A DNA stretch of 64,000 nucleotides from Actinoplanes sandaracinus. Lineage in GTDB: Bacteria; Actinomycetota; Actinomycetes; Mycobacteriales; Micromonosporaceae. Positions 25,087-33,558 of this stretch are shown piece after piece. The first letter of the stretch is position 1. The number at the start of each line of letters is the position of its first letter. The notes below the pieces were generated by a model. It was not told where the DNA came from. It saw nothing but the letters and a program-made list of their open reading frames with translations, and searched no databases. A program made the translations under genes and the position numbers. The stretch is taken from the NCBI RefSeq assembly GCF_030009775.1, contig NZ_JASCTH010000035.1, forward strand, positions 44,258-108,257, read 5' to 3'.

Positions 25087-26417
25087 GCCTGCCGCAGCAG
25101 CGGCGAGAGCCGGGACAGGATCCGTTCCACGTCGGGCCGGGTCCGCCACCGTCCGAGCCGGCGGTACACGTCGCGCAGGTCGCGCCGGATCGTGGCGGAG
25201 TCGATCAGCGCGGCCAGTTCGACGATGTCGTCGAGGACCTCGCAGGCCTCGTCGACGGCGCCGGACGCGGCGAGGGCCAGCGCCAGGCGGGCCCCGCACC
25301 GGGCTCGGGCACGGCCCGCCCACTCGGGGATCCGGGCCAGCTCAGCGCCGAGGACTTCGGCGGCCTCGTCATGACGGCCCAGGTCGTGCAGGCACCATCC
25401 CTCCACGAAGGCGAGCGGATCGCGGAGGTTGGTGGTGCCGAGCACCGGCTCGGCCGAGTCCTCGGTGACGGCCGCCGCCGTCAGTTCGGCGGCGGCCCTC
25501 AGGAGCCGCCGGTACTCCTTTTCGTGTCCGGCGGCGGCGTGGCCCTGGGCCTCCCGCTGCGTCGCCATGGCCTGTACCAGAGGCCGCGCCGACTGTTCGC
25601 GCGCCTGCCGGGACAGGTCGATCGTGGCCAGGAAGTCGCCCCGGTAGAGCGCCAGTTCGGCCCGGCGCACCAGCGCGTACGCGGCGAGTTCCGGGTCGCC
25701 GGCCTCGGCGCTGAGGCGGACCGCCTCGGTGGTCCACCACACGGCGGCCGCCTCGTCGCCGGCCTCCTGCGCCATCCAGCCGGTGTACTCGGCGTACCGG
25801 GCGGCCAGCCGCAGAGCGGGCTCGCGGGCCTCGTCGCTCACGTTCTGAAGGGTCTTGCACACCGTGATCAGGATCGGGACCACGGTGTGCGGCGGATTCA
25901 CCTGTCCGAGGGTGCGTATGTCGTCGAACCACCGCCGATAGACGGCGAGCGAGTGCGCCGTGGCGCGCGGCGCCGTCGTCCATCGCATCAGGGTGTGCTG
26001 GACCCGTTCGGCGTCGCCGGAGGTGATGGCGAACTCGCCGCTGCCGTCGCCGGTCAGCCGCATCGTCCACAGGTCGCCGTTCTGCCCGACGGCCGGTTCC
26101 GCGGTGGCCGTCCGCGGTGGCACCAGACCGGTCAGATGGCCGTCGGCCTCCAGCGCGGCGTCGCAGGCCCGAGCCAGTTCCGGTGTCGGCGCCTTCGTGC
26201 CGGTCTCGATCTTGGACAGATAGCCGGCGCTGAACTGCACCCGTCCCGACAGGTTCCGTAGCGACAGCCCGGCCGCCACCCGCCTCAGCCGGAGCTCGTT
26301 ACCGAAGTCCCCCACCTGGTCGAGAGTGGCCGCTCGGTGGCCGCGCGGCAACACGAGAGCCGGCGAACCCTCCCGTCCGGCGCCCGTCTCTCCACTTCCG
26401 GCCGGATGCGATCCCAC
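25053..26417 (-). CDS. XRE-type HTH regulator with TPR-like helical repeats
   Basis: A 454-residue protein. An XRE helix-turn-helix lies near residues 36-95 (FGNELRLRRVAAGLSLRNLSGRVQFSAGYLSKIETGTKAPTPELARACDAAL). The remaining 330 residues are alpha-helical with TPR-like pairs (AAVWWTTEAVRLSAEAGDPELAAYALVRRAELALYRGDF; DPLAFVEGWCLHDLGRHDEAAEVLGAE). This layout is common in actinomycete regulators that sense peptides or small ligands. GTG 26417 lies 12 bases after the ABC transporter stop; a shorter form starting near GTG 26354 is possible. It appears to be the last gene of a three-gene operon with the ABC exporter and the acyltransferase-like protein. Confidence 0.75.
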   Translation of the reverse strand: MGSHPAGSGETGAGREGSPALVLPRGHRAATLDQVGDFGNELRLRRVAAGLSLRNLSGRVQFSAGYLSKIETGTKAPTPELARACDAALEADGHLTGLVPPRTATAEPAVGQNGDLWTMRLTGDGSGEFAITSGDAERVQHTLMRWTTAPRATAHSLAVYRRWFDDIRTLGQVNPPHTVVPILITVCKTLQNVSDEAREPALRLAARYAEYTGWMAQEAGDEAAAVWWTTEAVRLSAEAGDPELAAYALVRRAELALYRGDFLATIDLSRQAREQSARPLVQAMATQREAQGHAAAGHEKEYRRLLRAAAELTAAAVTEDSAEPVLGTTNLRDPLAFVEGWCLHDLGRHDEAAEVLGAELARIPEWAGRARARCGARLALALAASGAVDEACEVLDDIVELAALIDSATIRRDLRDVYRRLGRWRTRPDVERILSRLSPLLRQAQSTNSIGTRS

Positions 26418-26429
26418 AGACCCGGGTCG

Positions 26430-28211
26430 TCACGCCGAGGTCAGAAGCTGGGTCGCCGCCAGCTGCGCGTACAGCCGGTCCTGTGCCACCAGTTCCGCGT
26501 GGGTTCCCACCGCGCGCACCCGTCCCGCGTCCATGACGATGATGCGGTCGGCGCTGATCACCGTGGACAGGCGGTGGGCCACCACCATCACGGTGGTCCG
26601 GGTGGCAGTCTCGGTGATGACGTCACGGAGCGCCAGCTCGTTGACGGCGTCGAGTTGTGAGGTGGCCTCGTCCAACAGCAGCAGGCGGGGCCCGCGCAGC
26701 AGGGCGCGGGCGATCGCGATGCGTTGCCGTTCGCCGCCCGACAGCATGGAGCCGCGATGCCCGACCGGCGTGTCCAGGCCGTGGGGCAGACGGTCCACGA
26801 GGGCCGCGAGTTTCGTCCGGCTCAGGACGTCGCGGATGTCGTCGTCGGTCGCCTCGGGCGCTGCGAAGATCAGATTCTCCCGCAGGGTGCCGGCCAGGAC
26901 CGGGGCGTCCTGCTCCACATAGCCGATCAGTGATCGCAGGTGGGGCAGCGACCAGTCTCGGACGTCCTTTCCGTCGAACAGGACCCGGCCGCCGGTCACC
27001 TCGTAGAACCGCTCGATGAGCGCGAAGACGGTCGACTTGCCGGCGCCCGAGGGGCCGACGATGGCGGTCATCCCGGCAGCCGGCGCCTCGAAACTCACCT
27101 GATGGTGGATGTCGGGCAGCCCGGTCCGGTAGCGGAAGGACACGTCGGCGAAACGGACCGACGCCGGCGCCGCTGCCGAGTGCCGGGGCGGCGCGGGCCG
27201 GTGCTCCGGCAACGGCTCTGTCGACAGGCGTTGCACCCGCGTGATCCGGGAGATGGCGGCGGCGCCCTCCTGGTACTGCGACACGGCGTCGATCAGCTTG
27301 GACACCGGTTCGATCAGGTAGAACAGGTAGAGCAGGAAGGCGATGAGCGTGGAGACGGGAATCGCCCCGGACGACACCCGGGCCCCGCCGACGGCGAGCA
27401 CCGCGAGGAACGCCAGTTGCACGGCGAGTCCGTCGGCCGATCCGGCCAGGGCCTCCCATTTCGCGCTCCGCACACCGTGCCGCCAGGCCTGCCGCGCCGC
27501 CACCTCCACCCGGGCGGCCTCTCGCTGCTCGGCGCCGGACGCCTTCACCGTACGAAACGCGCCGAAGACCCGCTCCAGCGCGGTAGAGATCTCCCCGACC
27601 GCCTCCTGTGACCGCTCGGTGGCCCGCGCGATCCTGGGCATCACCAGGGCCACGAGCCCGCCGATCAGCACGATCACCCCGAGGGTCACCCCCAGGAGCA
27701 CGACGTCCAGGATCGCCATCACCGCGATCGCCGCCACGAAGGCCACGACGCCCGTCGCCGCGCCGACGACGGCCTGGGTGCTGACCGCCCGCAGCAGCGT
27801 CGTGTCCGACGTGACCCGGGACATCAGGTCACCCGGCAAGACCAGCTCCGCCTCGGCGAGCCGGAGTCGCAACAGCCGTCCGACGAGGGTGCGCCGTGCG
27901 GCCAGCACGACCGACTCCGCCGTCCGTTCGAGCACGTAGGCGCCGAGCCCGTCGACGATCGCGCTCAGCACCACCAGCGCGGTGAGCGCCAGCAGAATGC
28001 CGGTGATGGCGTCGCTGGAGGCGAGCCGGTCCACCAGGACCTTGGTGGCCAGCGGCTGCAGCAGCCCTCCGGCGGCGCCGGCCAGCGCACACAGCAGACC
28101 GAGCGCGACGACCCACCGGTGCGGCCGGACATGCTCGTACAACGCCGTGAAGGTCTCCCGCGCGGAGGCGGGGGCGGCATCCGTCGTCGATGGCCGGGAT
28201 GCGGTGTTCAA
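26430..28211 (-). CDS. ABC exporter, fused permease and ATPase
   Basis: A 593-residue half-transporter of the type-IV (MsbA/LmrA-like) exporter family. Residues 30-315 hold six membrane helices (VVALGLLCALAGAAGGLL; ITGILLALTALVVLSAIV; VVAFVAAIAVMAILDVVLLG; and others). The ATPase domain has Walker A VGPSGAGKSTV, Q-loop GYVEQDAPVL, signature LSGGERQRIAI, Walker B LLLLDEATS and H-loop VAHRLST. All catalytic residues are intact. It probably functions as a homodimer exporting lipid, peptide or drug. TTG 28211 has GAGGAG four bases upstream. It follows the acyltransferase-like gene by 55 bases. Confidence 0.88.
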   Translation of the reverse strand: MNTASRPSTTDAAPASARETFTALYEHVRPHRWVVALGLLCALAGAAGGLLQPLATKVLVDRLASSDAITGILLALTALVVLSAIVDGLGAYVLERTAESVVLAARRTLVGRLLRLRLAEAELVLPGDLMSRVTSDTTLLRAVSTQAVVGAATGVVAFVAAIAVMAILDVVLLGVTLGVIVLIGGLVALVMPRIARATERSQEAVGEISTALERVFGAFRTVKASGAEQREAARVEVAARQAWRHGVRSAKWEALAGSADGLAVQLAFLAVLAVGGARVSSGAIPVSTLIAFLLYLFYLIEPVSKLIDAVSQYQEGAAAISRITRVQRLSTEPLPEHRPAPPRHSAAAPASVRFADVSFRYRTGLPDIHHQVSFEAPAAGMTAIVGPSGAGKSTVFALIERFYEVTGGRVLFDGKDVRDWSLPHLRSLIGYVEQDAPVLAGTLRENLIFAAPEATDDDIRDVLSRTKLAALVDRLPHGLDTPVGHRGSMLSGGERQRIAIARALLRGPRLLLLDEATSQLDAVNELALRDVITETATRTTVMVVAHRLSTVISADRIIVMDAGRVRAVGTHAELVAQDRLYAQLAATQLLTSA

Positions 28212-28266
28212 GAGACTCCTCTGTTCGACAGGTGCGAGGTTGTTCAGCGGGGTTCGGGGTGGCGGC

Positions 28267-29502
28267 TCACCGGGCGAGCCCGGCGAGCCTGGTGGCGCTG
28301 GTGAGCAGGTGCTCCAGCGGCCCGCGGCGGAAGAACCGCGACCAGACCGCCGCGAACACGACGGCGACGGCGACGAACGCGGCCAGCAGCACGGTCGAGT
28401 TGGCGTCCGGCGGAGTGGCGTTGTCGCCAGGCAGCGCGAGGATGGCCAGGATGTGGCCCACGTAGACCGTCAGGGACATGGTGCCCACGGCGATGACCGG
28501 GCCGGCGAGCCGGCGTAGCCGCGGCAGCCTGTCCATCGCCACGATCGCGCATAGCAGCACGGTGATCGCCATCCCCAGGCTGCCGATGATGTCGAAGGTC
28601 GAACCGCTGTGCGGCTCGGCTGCCAGCAGCGACCAGGGGTCGGGCGCGAAGCCCTCCTTGGGGGGCGGCGGCCCGGAGCCGGCCATGGCGTCGCCCGGCG
28701 GCATGTCGTCCGGCATGTGGTCCGGGATGCGGCCGCCGAACAACGGCAGCGCCAGCCGGGGCGTGCCGTAGCCGAGCACGATCAGCGCGGGACCGAGCAC
28801 CGCCAGGCGCCGACGCACCGCGCCGGCGGCCAGATCCAGCCGGCCCAGCGCCATGCCCGCGATCACGAACGACATCCAGGTGATCGCCGGGTAGAAGCCG
28901 GTGAGCACCAGATCCAGCACTCCGACGCCGCACAGCCGCTCGAGCGGGTCGTACGCGTTGACGCTGTTCAGGGTCGGCTCGCTCAGCAGCGCCCGCAGGC
29001 CGAACGCGACCTGCGGCGCGACCAGCGCGAGGACGGCCGCGATGATCGCGAGCATCCGGGCACGCAGCCGGAGCAGCGGCAGGGCGAGCAGGAAGTACAC
29101 GGCGTACGAGTTGAGGATCACCGCGTCCCCGAAACTGGTCATCGCCAGCGCGGTGCCCACCGCCAGCAGAATCACCGCCCGGATCACGATCCGGGCTTTG
29201 GCCCGCCGGCCGGCGAGGCCGGTCCGCGGTTCGAGACGACCGGCGATCAACATCAGCGAGAACCCCGCGAGCACGGCGAACAACGCCGACGCCCGGCCCT
29301 CGGCCAGGCTCCGGAACCAGCCGCCGACGTCACCCGGCGCCGCCTCGAACGGGCCGACATGCACGGCGAACATGCCGAACACGGCCAGCGCGCGGGCCAG
29401 GTCCACGCCGACCAGCCGGCCGATGGGCGGACCGGGCTCGGCGACCGCCGCGGGCTCGGGCTTCGGCAGTGACGTGTGTGCGAGGGGGTCGAGCGATGTC
29501 AT
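28267..29502 (-). CDS. DUF418/DUF1624-like multipass membrane protein
   Basis: A 411-residue membrane protein with about ten helices. RLVGVDLARALAVFGMFAVH at residues 29-48 and FYPAITWMSFVIAGMALGRLDL near residue 205 match the heparan-alpha-glucosaminide N-acetyltransferase/DUF418 family, whose members are thought to transfer acyl groups across membranes. An internal hydrophilic loop (PDHMPDDMPPGDAMAGSGPPPPK) separates the two halves. ATG 29502 has no strong ribosome binding site. It is the first gene of an operon with an ABC exporter and an XRE/TPR regulator, which would fit modification and export of a cell-surface molecule; that is inference. Confidence 0.75.
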   Translation of the reverse strand: MTSLDPLAHTSLPKPEPAAVAEPGPPIGRLVGVDLARALAVFGMFAVHVGPFEAAPGDVGGWFRSLAEGRASALFAVLAGFSLMLIAGRLEPRTGLAGRRAKARIVIRAVILLAVGTALAMTSFGDAVILNSYAVYFLLALPLLRLRARMLAIIAAVLALVAPQVAFGLRALLSEPTLNSVNAYDPLERLCGVGVLDLVLTGFYPAITWMSFVIAGMALGRLDLAAGAVRRRLAVLGPALIVLGYGTPRLALPLFGGRIPDHMPDDMPPGDAMAGSGPPPPKEGFAPDPWSLLAAEPHSGSTFDIIGSLGMAITVLLCAIVAMDRLPRLRRLAGPVIAVGTMSLTVYVGHILAILALPGDNATPPDANSTVLLAAFVAVAVVFAAVWSRFFRRGPLEHLLTSATRLAGLAR

Positions 29503-29580
29503 GCCGACAAACGTCGTCGAACCGCGCCGGCCGGGCCATCCGCCAGGCTTCGGCGCCGGCCCGCCCTCTCACTGGAATGA

Positions 29581-29617
29581 CCCCCCACCCGGCGGGGCGG
29601 GCACGCCGGGTGGGGGG
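29581..29617. other. Perfect 13-bp inverted repeat in a divergent promoter region
   Basis: CCCCCCACCCGGC at 29581-29593 and its exact complement GCCGGGTGGGGGG at 29605-29617 flank an 11-base loop. It lies between two divergent genes (starts at 29502 and 29727), so it is not a 3' terminator of either. It could be an operator, an attenuator in the leader of the response-regulator gene, or an RNA structure. Confidence 0.55.
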
Positions 29618-29726
29618 ATCTCGCCCGCCCGGTGGCTGCGGCTGCCGATTCGGCGGGGACGGGCCGTGTACCAGCGGTTATGGTCAAGCGTCGGTGACGA
29701 CCGTCCGGAGACCGAGCGGAGCGAAT

Positions 29727-30380
29727 GTGGTACGGGTTGTGGTGGTGGACGACGACGCCCTCGTCCGCTCCGGCTTACAGCTCATCCTGCGCGTGGCCGC
29801 CGACATCGAGGTCGTGGCCACCGCCAGTGGCGGCGAGGCGATCGACGCGATCACCCGGCACCGGCCCGACGTCGTTCTGCTCGACATCCGCATGCCCGAC
29901 GTCGACGGCCTCACCATCCTGCGCCAGGTGCGCGCCATGCCGCACCCGCCCACGGTGGCGATGCTAACCACCTTCGACGCCGACGAGTACATCACGACCG
30001 CGCTGCGCGCCGGAGCCGCCGGGTTCATCCTCAAGGACACCCACCCCGAGCAACTGGCCCAGCTGGTACGCACCCTCGCCGCCGGCGCCGTGGTCCTGTC
30101 CCCCAAAGTGTCACGCTCGGTCGTCGACTGGCGTCTGGAGAACGGCGAGGACGCCGCCGGCGCGATCGCCCGGCTGACCGGCCGCGAACGCGACATCCTC
30201 GTTCACATCGCCGGCGGCCTGAGCAACACCGAGATCGGCACGCGGATGTACCTGAGCGCCGGCACCGTCAAGGACCACGTCAGCGCCATTCTCACCAAGC
30301 TACGGGTGAGCAGCCGGGTGCAGGCCGCACTCATCGCCCAGCGCGCGGGCTTGCTGACCCACCCGGACGGCATGTCTTGA
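29727..30380 (+). CDS. NarL/LuxR-type response regulator
   Basis: A 217-residue two-component response regulator. The receiver domain (1-120) has the acidic pair in VVVDDDALVRSG, the phosphorylated Asp in VVLLDIRMPDVDG, Thr in AMLTTFDAD and Lys in GFILKDT. The C-terminal LuxR helix-turn-helix (150-212) reads LTGRERDILVHIAGGLSNTEIGTRMYLSAGTVKDHVSAILTKL. GTG 29727 has CGGAG about six bases upstream; a longer frame upstream is not supported. Its stop overlaps the kinase start by three bases, and the pair form one operon. Confidence 0.9.
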   Translation: MVRVVVVDDDALVRSGLQLILRVAADIEVVATASGGEAIDAITRHRPDVVLLDIRMPDVDGLTILRQVRAMPHPPTVAMLTTFDADEYITTALRAGAAGFILKDTHPEQLAQLVRTLAAGAVVLSPKVSRSVVDWRLENGEDAAGAIARLTGRERDILVHIAGGLSNTEIGTRMYLSAGTVKDHVSAILTKLRVSSRVQAALIAQRAGLLTHPDGMS

Positions 30381-31480
30381 GGCCGGGCCGGGTGCCCGCC
30401 GCGGTCGTCGACGCGGCCCTGATCGTCGCCGCCGTGCTCGACGCCATGCTGATGGCCGAGGCCGATCGCCCGTACGCCGTCGTCTCCACCACCGTGGCCG
30501 CCCTCGCCCTCGCCGTCCGCCGCCGCCTGCCCTATCTGGTCTTCGCGCTCACCCTGCCGGCGACCGCGGTCTCCTCCGCGGTGGTGGCCGGCGCGGTCGC
30601 CCTCTACACGGTCGCCGCGAACACCCGCAACCGGCGGACACTCGCCGTCTGCGCCGTCATCTACAGCGTCAGCTGCGCCGCCACGGTCGGGAACCATGAC
30701 CTCCCCGCGCCCACCCGCGTCGACCTGCTGGTCTCGGTCGGCTACAACATCGCGACGGCCGCCGCCGCGATGTTCCTGGGCCAGCTCGTGCAGGCCCGGC
30801 GCGATCTGCAACAACGCCTGGCCGAGATCCACCAGGTCCGGGAACACGAACAGCAACTCGTCGCACAGACGGTGCTCGCCCAGGAACGCGCCCAACTCGC
30901 CCGGGAGATGCACGACGTCGTCTCCCACCAGGTCAGCCTCATCACGATCCAGGCCGGCGCCCTCCAGGTCAACACGAACGACCCGGACGCCAGGACGACG
31001 GCACAGACCATCCGTGATCTCAGCGTCCGCACCCTGGACGAGCTGCGGCACATGGTCACCGTCCTGCGCGCCTCCGGCACCGCGCCCACCGAGCTCACCC
31101 CTCAGCCGACCCTCGCCGGACTGAGCCAGATGATCGCGAACAGCGGCATCGAGACCCGGCTCGACGGCGACCTGCCGACCGACGTCAGCGCCGCCGCCCA
31201 GCGGGCCATCTACCGCACCGTGCAGGAAGCCCTGACCAACATCCGCAAACACGCCCCCGGCGCCACGGCGACCATCCGGGTCCGGCACGACGGCGACACC
31301 ATCGAGGTCGTCATCACCAACACTCCGGCGACGCGTCCCACCGTCCCGCTTCCCGGCGCCCAGCACGGCCTCATCGGGTTACGTGAACGCGCCGAACTCC
31401 TCGGTGGCACCCTCACGGCCGGTCCCACCAGCGGCGACGGCTACCGGGTCCAGCTCCGTTTCCCCGCCACGACCCAGTAG
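30377..31480 (+). CDS. NarL-type sensor histidine kinase
   Basis: A 367-residue membrane kinase. Residues 5-140 contain about four transmembrane helices (VVDAALIVAAVLDAML; LVFALTLPATAVSSAVVAGAVALYTV; SVGYNIATAAAAMFLGQLV). A coiled-coil linker (RRDLQQRLAEIHQVREHEQQL) leads to the HisKA_3 dimerisation domain with the phosphorylated His in LAREMHDVVSHQVSLI. The HATPase domain has N-box VQEALTNIRKHAPG and GLIGLRERAELLGG. The extracytoplasmic loops are short, so it probably senses within the membrane. TTG 30377 overlaps the regulator stop; GTG 30392 is an alternative. Its 3' end overlaps the convergent sigma-factor gene by 40 bases. Confidence 0.88.
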   Translation: MRPGRVPAAVVDAALIVAAVLDAMLMAEADRPYAVVSTTVAALALAVRRRLPYLVFALTLPATAVSSAVVAGAVALYTVAANTRNRRTLAVCAVIYSVSCAATVGNHDLPAPTRVDLLVSVGYNIATAAAAMFLGQLVQARRDLQQRLAEIHQVREHEQQLVAQTVLAQERAQLAREMHDVVSHQVSLITIQAGALQVNTNDPDARTTAQTIRDLSVRTLDELRHMVTVLRASGTAPTELTPQPTLAGLSQMIANSGIETRLDGDLPTDVSAAAQRAIYRTVQEALTNIRKHAPGATATIRVRHDGDTIEVVITNTPATRPTVPLPGAQHGLIGLRERAELLGGTLTAGPTSGDGYRVQLRFPATTQ

Positions 31481-32331
31481 GGACGCCGGTCCGCGCCCAC
31501 GCCGGGATGCCGAGGCTCCGCCACGCCCGGTGACCGGCGTGGTGACGGCGGCGGAAGCCGGCACGCCACCGGGACGGAGAACAGCGCGAGGACCAGGATC
31601 AGCCGCTCCAACGGAACGAGTTCGCCGGCGGCGCCGGCGCAGACGGGACAGGACCGGGTGTGCCGTGTGATCCGCTTGCGCCACAGCGGGCTCGGTACGC
31701 CGTCCCACTGTTCCCGGGCGGCGGTCAGCCGCGCGCACCGCGGACGGGCCTCCAGCGCGGCGACGAGTGCCCGGCTCAACTCCAGTTGGTGGCGCATCCG
31801 CTGGACGCGGACACCGGCATGGGCCACGCTCGTTCCCAGCGCGGCCGCGAGCTCGGTCCTGGTCAGCTGGCCGGCCGTCTCCCGCCACCACAACGACAGC
31901 AGCGCCCGGTCGCCGGGGTCGAGCCATCGACTGGCGCGTACCGCCTGCCGGCGGTGGCCGGACAGTTGCACATTGGTCAAGGCCAGGTCCTCCGCCTCGA
32001 CGTCCGGCAGACCGGTCGCCTCGTCGAGCGGCGCCGTCCGCTGGAGGTCAGCCTGCCGCCGGTGGAGGTTGGTGCTGATCTGGCGGGTCACGATCGTCGC
32101 GAGCCAGGGCCGGAAGCTCTCCGGGACGCGCAGCGTGCGGATCTCCCGCAGGACACGAAGCATCGCCTCCTGCACGACGTCATCGACGTCCGGGAGCCCG
32201 CCCAGTGCCCGGCGCACGATGGTGTACACCGCCGGCAGGCAGGCCGTGACGAGTTCGTCGAGCGCCCGCCGGTCCCCCGCCTGCGCGGAGACGACGAGGC
32301 TCGTCTCGCTGACCTCGCTGGCTGGCGTCAC
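31441..32331 (-). CDS. ECF sigma factor with zinc-finger-like C-terminal extension
   Basis: A 296-residue sigma-70 family protein. Region 2 is at residues 15-90 (LDELVTACLPAVYTIVRRALGGLPDVDDVVQEAMLRVLREIRTLRVPESFRPWLATIVTRQ). Region 4 is at 120-180 (LDPGDRALLSLWWRETAGQLTRTELAAALGTSVAHAGVRVQRMRHQLE). Beyond it, HTRSCPVCAGAAGELVPLERLILVLALFSVPVAC resembles the His-x3-Cys-x2-Cys zinc anti-sigma motif followed by a hydrophobic helix, giving a sigma with a built-in anti-sigma-like tail. GTG 32331 is the best visible start. It overlaps the histidine kinase 3' end in the opposite direction. Confidence 0.75.
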   Translation of the reverse strand: MTPASEVSETSLVVSAQAGDRRALDELVTACLPAVYTIVRRALGGLPDVDDVVQEAMLRVLREIRTLRVPESFRPWLATIVTRQISTNLHRRQADLQRTAPLDEATGLPDVEAEDLALTNVQLSGHRRQAVRASRWLDPGDRALLSLWWRETAGQLTRTELAAALGTSVAHAGVRVQRMRHQLELSRALVAALEARPRCARLTAAREQWDGVPSPLWRKRITRHTRSCPVCAGAAGELVPLERLILVLALFSVPVACRLPPPSPRRSPGVAEPRHPGVGADRRPYWVVAGKRSWTR

Positions 32332-32369
32332 GATCTCTGCACCGCCGGCACCGTCTCGGCCGAGCCGGT

Positions 32370-33557
32370 CTAGCGGACGTCCACCGGGTGCGCCCGATGG
32401 GTGGCGCCACGGTTGGTGACGGCGAGCAGCCGCCGGCCGGCCCGCTCGGGCCGCACGTGAGGTCCGTCGGGTGCGGGAGGCGCCGTCCGCTGGTACGCCG
32501 AGGTGATCGCGTCCTCGTCGACCCGGACGCCGAGGCCCGGCGAGTCGCCGAGGACGAAGGCGCCGTCCTCGACGTGCAGGTCGACGGTCACGCCGGCCGG
32601 TGGCCGCAGGTCCTGAAGTTCGCTCGCGATGTGGTTGGGCACCGACGTCGCGGCGTGCAGCAGGGCGACCGGCGTGTTGCCGATCGGGCTGACCGGCAGG
32701 TCGTGGGCGTGCGCCAGCGCGGACACACGCAGGAAGTGGGTGACGCCCCAGACCGCGGCCGTCTGGACGACGTCGAGGCCGCCCGCGGCGATCAGCGGGC
32801 GGAACTGCTCCAGCCCGGTGAGGTTCTCGCCGCTGGCGACCGAGGTGTGCACGCCGCGGCTGACGGCGGCCAGGCCGTCGGCGTCCCAGCGCCGCACCGG
32901 CTCCTCGATCCAGGTCAGGTCCAGGGTGCGTTCGAGTTCGCTGACATGGCGGACCGCCTGCTTGCGCGTCCAGGACTCGTTCGCGTCCAGCATCAGTCCC
33001 GGCCGTGTTCCGCGTGCGGCCCGCGTCAGCACCTCCCGCACGAGCGTCAGGCGCTGCCGGTCGCGCTCGACGTCGAGGCCGCCCTTGAGCTTCGCCGCGG
33101 TGAGTCCCCATTGCGCGTACACCTCGTAGGTGGCGACGAGTTCGTCGTCGCTCAGCCCGATGTCGAGGCCGGAGGCGTAGGCGTGGACCCGGCGGTCCCG
33201 GCCGCCGAGCAGCCGCCACAGCGGCTCGCCGGCGGCCTGCGCCTTGATGTCCCACAACGCCGTGTCGAACGCGCCGACGGTGCCGAAGACCACGCCGGCG
33301 TGGCCGGCTTTGAAGGTCTGCCGCAGCATCCGGTCGTACAGTGCCGTCACGCCGCGGGGATCCTGCCCGTCGATGGCGGCGAAGATGGCCTCGGCTTCCA
33401 CATGCGGGCCCAGGCCGACTCCGGTGATCCCCTCGTCGGTGTCGACCATGATGATCGGCACGGGCATGACGCCGTCGGCGTAGACGCCGTTGGCGTCGCC
33501 GACGGGCCGGCCCCACTCGTGTGCCGTCGTCAGGGTCCGGTATCCGGTGATCCGCAT
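32370..33557 (-). CDS. Enolase-superfamily sugar-acid dehydratase-like enzyme
   Basis: A 395-residue enzyme of the mandelate racemase/muconate lactonising group. The N-terminal capping domain is followed by a barrel with KxK in TAAKLKGG, and metal ligands Asp in LMLDANESW, Glu in LTWIEEPVR and Glu in VASGENLTG. The Asp of the usual His-Asp dyad is present in GGLDVVQ. The usual catalytic His on the next strand (SPHG-type) appears instead as SPIGNTP, so Ile replaces it. The likely substrate is a sugar acid, given the adjacent importer. ATG 33557 follows the upstream permease stop by one base. It ends the importer operon. Confidence 0.82.
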   Translation of the reverse strand: MRITGYRTLTTAHEWGRPVGDANGVYADGVMPVPIIMVDTDEGITGVGLGPHVEAEAIFAAIDGQDPRGVTALYDRMLRQTFKAGHAGVVFGTVGAFDTALWDIKAQAAGEPLWRLLGGRDRRVHAYASGLDIGLSDDELVATYEVYAQWGLTAAKLKGGLDVERDRQRLTLVREVLTRAARGTRPGLMLDANESWTRKQAVRHVSELERTLDLTWIEEPVRRWDADGLAAVSRGVHTSVASGENLTGLEQFRPLIAAGGLDVVQTAAVWGVTHFLRVSALAHAHDLPVSPIGNTPVALLHAATSVPNHIASELQDLRPPAGVTVDLHVEDGAFVLGDSPGLGVRVDEDAITSAYQRTAPPAPDGPHVRPERAGRRLLAVTNRGATHRAHPVDVR

Positions 33558-33558
33558 G

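Noticed and set aside
28901..30376. Upstream extension of the histidine kinase frame
   Set aside because: It runs through the response-regulator gene and the opposite membrane protein gene in the wrong phase.
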